Below, one piece after another: positions 58,907 through 64,000 of a DNA stretch of 64,000 bases. The DNA is taken from assembly GCF_002878395.1 (NCBI RefSeq), contig NC_061114.1, forward strand, positions 141,948,369-142,012,368, written 5' to 3'. Numbering within the stretch: position 1 is the stretch's first letter; each line of letters begins with the position of its first letter. This DNA is from Capsicum annuum. Its lineage: Eukaryota; Streptophyta; Magnoliopsida; Solanales; Solanaceae. The position numbers were made by a program, and so were the translations under genes. Under the pieces are notes generated by a model that searched no databases, was not told where the DNA came from, and saw only the letters and a program-made list of their open reading frames with translations.

Positions 58907-60604
58907 ATATCTCGCCCTTGGGAATATTCGTCCTTAAATGAGATTGACTGAGAGGGGAGAAAAGAAAACTGATGTGAATATAGAGAATAAACAACTAAAA
59001 AATGATTTCACGACTGATGGCTGAATATAACGTACAAAACATGCTTATCTGATGCATGACTAATAAGATGAATTCATGCATATCTGATGTATGAATGATA
59101 ATCGACTTATAAGTAGACAACTAAATATTCTGATATACTGAATTTCCCGCAGTTAGAATGCACATCTAATGCATAATTACATGCCTAAACTGATATATGA
59201 ATGCATGGCTGAATATGCAAGGGTACTTAGTATCAAGTTTATGATAAACACTGAATATAAAACTGAGTAAGACTAAGGAAAAATGTTATCTTAACCAGAA
59301 ATGCTAATGAACCCGAGATCATCTTACTAAAAATGCATTAACGGAAATATGATAACCTAACTATGTTTGGTCTGATACGTGACATACGAACTAAGCAACA
59401 TGAACTGAACCGAACCTCTAAATACCTGGCCCACAGCTGAGGTTGTGACTTTGAGGGTTAACTTATGAGTACCCTCTACTCTAAACTGGATTCTTTATGT
59501 GAAAAGAACTTATTTTAAGGCATGAGAGCATTGAGGAATTATGGGGTATCATCCCCTTGGAACACCAGGTGCCACAAAGAATACTAGCTTTGCAAAGATA
59601 TTGAAGACTGCAGTGATGCACAAGGCACCTGTAAGATCTGAAATTAAGGCATAATACATGAGCTAAGCCGAGATTGCATCTACATGATTGATTTATCTTA
59701 TAATGCTTTCTTTTATGATATTTTGAATAATGTGAATAGATGGAAAGATGGAAAACCAAACTGCAAGAACTTGTCTAACTGACTGCTAGACTGAAATACT
59801 GGCTATTTAAACTAATTCCCTACTGACTGGCTCATCTGTTCTTCTAACTTATTAATGGTTAGGTATTGGGCATGTAAGATTAAATAGTAGTCTAAATAAC
59901 AAGGCTAAGAATATAGAGATTTTATGAACATAAGAAAGGGACTAACTAAGTAACGTGAAATAGCTAAGCATGAATTTGTGAAAAACTGAATTATTTGAGA
60001 ATGCAGGGCCAAGCAAATAATATGGTTCAAAAATACTCTGTAGACTGAGGTACTAAAATATTACTAACTGAGTGACTGGTAGCTGTAGCATTGGTCAAGA
60101 AAGTCTGGGACTGAACTGAGTTTCTGATCTGATTACTGAACTGAAGTTGGTATTAAAACTAAAACTGTTACTGAGATTCTTACTGGAACTGAATATTGTA
60201 TTCTGATAATTGAGGTTTAGACTGATATTAAAGTACTGAGACTGGATACTGATAACTAGTTTGGGAAATATTGTCATAGGTAAGGATCCAATGCTCAAAC
60301 CATTGCTATATCAACCTCAACAATCGACTAAGGCCTGAGAAATGGAATACCAACATTATGGATTTTTCAAGAGATTTAAACTAGGGATATAGATGACATA
60401 ATCTGAACTTGACTGATCACTAGGAGTAGAGTATGAGTTATGTGGACTGAACATATGGTAAAACATAACACGAATGCCTGAGTCATGAGCTGCATGACCT
60501 AGGTCTGAAATTTCTATCTTCATCGAACATAATTCGTAATACTACACAAACCGAAACTCCTAAATCTAAAGAAACATAAACATACAAATAAGGGATCTAT
60601 AACT
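58907..60604 (-). mobile_element. Non-coding internal domain of element F
   Basis: The 1.7 kb between the 3' LTR and the gag end. Next to the LTR the minus strand reads CCCAAGGGCGAGATAT, a weak polypurine tract. The region is full of ctga and actga words (for example 60040-60250) without a strict period. Near 60325-60520 it resembles 3655-3860 of element B. No coding motif on either strand. Confidence 0.7.
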
Positions 60605-61807
60605 TACCAGTGACTACATCAGGAGGACTTTCCTGATCCTTTCGGGACTGAAGTGCATTCAGGCTATTTGAGCGTTGCCCACTGATAGCACTAGAATTAG
60701 CACCCTGCTAATTTAGGCAACCGAGCAATACTGAGGAGCGGAGATGACTCTGATAACCTAACCAGAGGCAATTTCTGACCTTGTGACCTTACTCACCAAA
60801 TCCAAAACACACACCATTACCAGCTCAACATACACCTTTATGATGCTTACCACACTCTATGCAAAGTAGATGACTAAGAATACTTCTCTCACTAATCTGC
60901 GCCTTAGAGCTTGATGCCCGATTCCTACGGTCACTTTTAAACTTAGATACTAAGGCACGAGCTGAAGAGTGAACTAGGGCTGAACATTTCTGACAAAACT
61001 GAGAACGGCTACCATCTTGTGACCTATGTCAAGCAAAACTATAACAACCGATTCTGGCTCTCTTGCTTTCTCTCTCTTTCTTCTTAAGCTTTTGCTCTTT
61101 AATCTGATGAGCATAGACCATAAGCCTATATATGTCCATGTCACCAATCAACACACTGTCCTACACTCCTTAACCACTCTACCTGATATCCCTGACACAA
61201 ATTTACTCATTCTAAATGTACTGTCTTCTACTACATGGGGAGCGTACATGGATAACTTAATGAACTTAAGGGAGTATTCTTTTATTCTCATTGTACCTTG
61301 TCTAAGATTGATGAACTCTAACACTTTGTCTTCTTTTTGCTCTTTGGAAAAGAATCTATCGAAGAAACTTGTAGCAAACTCTTCCTACTCTATAGGCTCT
61401 GTATCTGTACCCCTGTCTACCTTCCACTATTTATATAATGTATGGGCTATATCTTGTAGCTGATAGGTGGCTAACTCTATGCTCTCACTGGAAGTCACTC
61501 CTATGATGTCTGTGACCTTCAGAACCTGATCGAGGAACTCCTGTGGATTCTCTATGGACTTGGAACCTGTAAATAGAGGAGGATTCATTCGGGTGATGTC
61601 CTGAATCCTAATTGCAGCAGAATTTGCCACTAGCTTTGCTAGAATAGTAGCTAGCTGTTCATTTTGGGCTATGAATGAATGGACTATAGTATTGAATGCA
61701 GTCCTAAATTCTACATGAGAGACATGCCCATCCAGAGAATCTGGCTAGAGGGGATAAAGTGCTGACTAATTTCAATTTCCGTATTCGCTAGCCCTTTTGG
61801 GAGGCAT
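60605..61807 (-). pseudogene. gag: Gag of element F
   Basis: The start is the ATG at 61807 (MPPKRAS). The Gag core at about 61630-61170 reads IQDITRMNPPLFTGSKSIEN, then PQEFLDQVLKVTDIIGVTSS, LATYQLQDIAHTLY, EEFATSFFDRFFSKEQKEDK and VLEFINLRQGTMRIKEYSF. A double zinc knuckle near 60880-60790 reads CIECGKHHKGVC (intact) and CFGFGE, a stop, then GHKVRNC (second Cys lost). The tail ALQSRKDQESPPDVVTGKL-like sequence ends at 60605, exactly where protease should begin. Stops interrupt the frame, but this is the best kept Gag in the window. Confidence 0.9.
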
Positions 61808-62015
61808 GATGTGTAAATGAAGGAAAAAAGTGGATTAGACTAAGACTTTAACTTTGAGCCTATACTCACCAGCACGATATGAATACTGAAAGAAGGGAAA
61901 CTGTTCCTAAATAATCTCAAAGCCTCCTACACATAAGTGTGATGCATAACACACGTATGTACAAGACTCTACTAGATGCGACTTTTCAAACTTCCTAGGA
62001 CACTATTGAACCTTA

Positions 62016-62028
62016 GGATTTGATACCA
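62016..62028 (-). promoter_or_regulatory. Primer binding site of element F, tRNA-iMet type
   Basis: Minus strand TGGTATCAAATCC, four bases from the LTR edge. The leader from here to gag (61808-62015) contains the gaagaaggg..ctgttcctaa block also found before gag in A, B, C and E. Confidence 0.8.
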
Positions 62029-62032
62029 AGTT

Positions 62033-64000
62033 TGTAACGCCCCAAATATGGTACCCGGAATACTACACTATACTTATGATCCCAAAGTACCATAAGCTAA
62101 TACATGACTTATATCTGTACCTGTATACTACATAATATACCACAAAATGACAAAACATAAAATGAATGGCCGTAAGGTTAAAAACAAAAAGATCATCTAA
62201 TAAAGAATGTTTGAAAGAGGTACAACAATACAAAAGCAAATATGAAATAACTATCTAACATGCTATTGTCTGAAAGCCTCTAAATTGTCTCAATCACGAG
62301 TTGATGGGACATGTCCCCAACTAACTCCTACTATTAAAATATACTGAAAACTAAATTATTAATGAAATCATATGTCCTCAAAGGTTGAGGATACACTACT
62401 AACTTTGATCACTAAACTGGGATGCTACTGGTTCTCTGGAGATCGTGCTTCTAAACCTATGGTGTAATACGCCACAGCACAAATGCGTCAGTACTTTTAA
62501 TATACTGGTATGCAAGTGAGGTAGGCTGAATGCAATAGGTTCATATGCATATACAATACTAACTGACTGACTAACATGAACATGAGAATACATGCATTCA
62601 TACGTAAATATAACTGAGATCATGCTAGGACTGAATACTGAGTTTTACGAATAACACGCAATTACTAATATTTGAGAGACTGATACTATGTTACTGACAA
62701 TATGAATGAATGTATCTGACAGTCCTGAATATGATACAACTATCTGAGTTCCATTCTATATCTGAGTTGATTGTATCTACTGTCCTAAAATCTGAAGAAC
62801 TATCTGAGTTCTTTCACTGAGGCTGAGACTGAGACTGAAATTGTTACTGTGGGAAGTGATCATCTAATTTACATGCCATGAAACTGAATTGGTAGGTTCC
62901 AACCTGTAACCCCAGCTTAAAGGGTGTCAGTACTATGCCACGGGTAAAGACCTACTGTGAGTATACTCTCTCTGACAGGGAGCTCTTCCGTCAACCCCTC
63001 ATAGTAGGTAACCCAAATGAGTTGTATATATATCCCTAGACGCGTAGGGTGCTTCTCAACCTATGCTGGCTATGTAGTTTTTGAACACAAGGATTGCTTC
63101 TTAGGATCATACCCTCCACTAAATAATAGGTGAGTCCTTATCCTTGGGTTCACTCGGTGTTGAATCCTACTCCCAACTGAATAGATACTGAACGGATTAA
63201 CTTAACTGAACGAATTCAGCTAAACTAAACTGATTAACTCATGGTATCATTTAGTGGATTTGAACTGAATTTATTAAGTTCCAGTGACAGATGGAATACT
63301 ACTAAAATCTGAGAACTGACTAAGAGTACTGAAGTTATGGAGACTTACTGGAAATACTAAGAACAAAGAAATTATTGAACTGCTGAGATTACTAAGATTT
63401 CTGATATTTCCTGAGTCACATAACTGACTGAGTTCTATGGATTGTGGCTTGTCAAAAAGTATTGTAAAAACATGACATGGCTCAGGCACATAGTTAAGTT
63501 GTCGGGTACAAGTAACCCCAGGCCTCGATGGAAAGAAACTGACATAACATGACTTACATGAACACATGACTAAAAACACAATTCATAATTCATATATTGA
63601 AGCAATTCATCAAACATGTGATATGCATAAACTTTTACAAACATGGGGATTTCATAAGATCATGCTAGTTTGGAACTTTTCCTTCATATTGGCATTTAAT
63701 CAAACATATGTTAGGCATAATATATGTAGACACCACTATACAACAATTACACATCATGATTCCACATCGAATTTCATTATCCTATGGTTTAATCATAGGT
63801 TCACATGAATATACATATATAAAAAACAATTCCACATAACATTAATAACCCAACATGGATTTGAATTCAATTGATCATTCTCAGCATAAACAAAACAAAC
63901 CCAACATGAAATTCATAAAGAAATCCATAAATTTGAACTCAGAAAAAATATTCTTGGGCTTCATGGATGAAAGAAGTCCATGAATGAACACTATTCATAT
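62033..64000 (-). repeat. 5' LTR of element F (cut by window end)
   Basis: Starts tgtaacgccccaaatatgg and follows the 56277 LTR to the end of the window. The two copies are clearly diverged, but the alignment is continuous. The missing part would contain U3 and the outer edge. Confidence 0.88.

Larger units (their letters stand above)
56277..64000 (-). mobile_element. Element F: gag-only non-autonomous LTR element (right end beyond window)
   Basis: Two LTRs (starts 56277 and 62033) flank an internal region of only 3126 bp. Minus-strand order: 5' LTR (right, incomplete), iMet primer site, gag, a non-coding region, polypurine side, 3' LTR. No protease, RT, RNase H or integrase motif is seen. 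The left flank is attgc (56272-56276); the right flank is outside the window, so the target duplication cannot be tested. Confidence 0.82.

Noticed and set aside
61026..61463. 145-residue plus-strand open frame
   Set aside because: Shadow of the Gag core of F, which reads on the opposite strand with clear family motifs.
1..64000. Cellular genes, tRNA, rRNA, microRNA or defence systems
   Set aside because: I looked for long frames, tRNA-like cloverleaf boxes and known motifs on both strands and found only retrotransposon remnants. tRNA-like words are the primer binding sites.

Overview
This window looks like pericentromeric or other heterochromatic DNA from a large plant genome. The base composition is AT-rich and no intact cellular gene is visible. 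Nearly all of it can be assigned to decayed Ty3/gypsy LTR retrotransposons with long LTRs (about 1.6 to 4 kb) and tRNA-iMet or tRNA-Asp type primer binding sites. The style of the LTR and Gag sequences resembles Solanaceae repeats (pepper, tomato, potato type), but species is an inference from family resemblance only. I see no rRNA, tRNA, CRISPR or bacterial-type operon.

The left half (1-36474) is a Russian-doll nest. Element C (minus strand, 30843-36474, Gag to start of integrase) was broken in its integrase zinc-finger region by a plus-strand Athila-like gag-protease element. That element is present as a tandem: protease, tail, LTR, gag, protease, tail, LTR (21100-30842). Its first protease gene was broken at 21099/21100 by a minus-strand, non-coding, LARD-like tandem B (internal, LTR, internal, LTR; 1-21099). 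Inside B sit a complete element A (9859-19380, TSD ccaag/tcaag) and a solo LTR H (4387-7055, TSD ctagt/ctagt). H contains a 100-N assembly gap flanked by the same 219-bp sequence on both sides.

The right half holds element D (minus, 36894 to about 55040). D has a roughly 4 kb 3' LTR split by element E (38487-44756), a gag/protease region split by solo LTR G (50762-53061, TSD gggga/gggga), and recognisable Gag, protease, reverse transcriptase, RNase H and integrase remnants. After an unassigned stretch of about 1.2 kb comes element F (56277 to beyond the window end), with 2.6 kb LTRs and an internal region that keeps gag but no pol.

No coding region looks functional: all have stops, frameshifts or lost catalytic residues. 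The FIDD polymerase motif still reads in A and C, while A's integrase has lost two of its three acidic residues. The elements probably related as parasite and host machinery are B (no coding capacity) with A-type autonomous elements (similar LTRs), and the gag-protease family with an autonomous Athila-type partner not seen here. I found no previously undescribed functional system. The most unusual points are the shared-LTR tandems in two unrelated families, the non-autonomous families, the U3 CG-rich inverted-repeat cassettes, and the assembly duplication.
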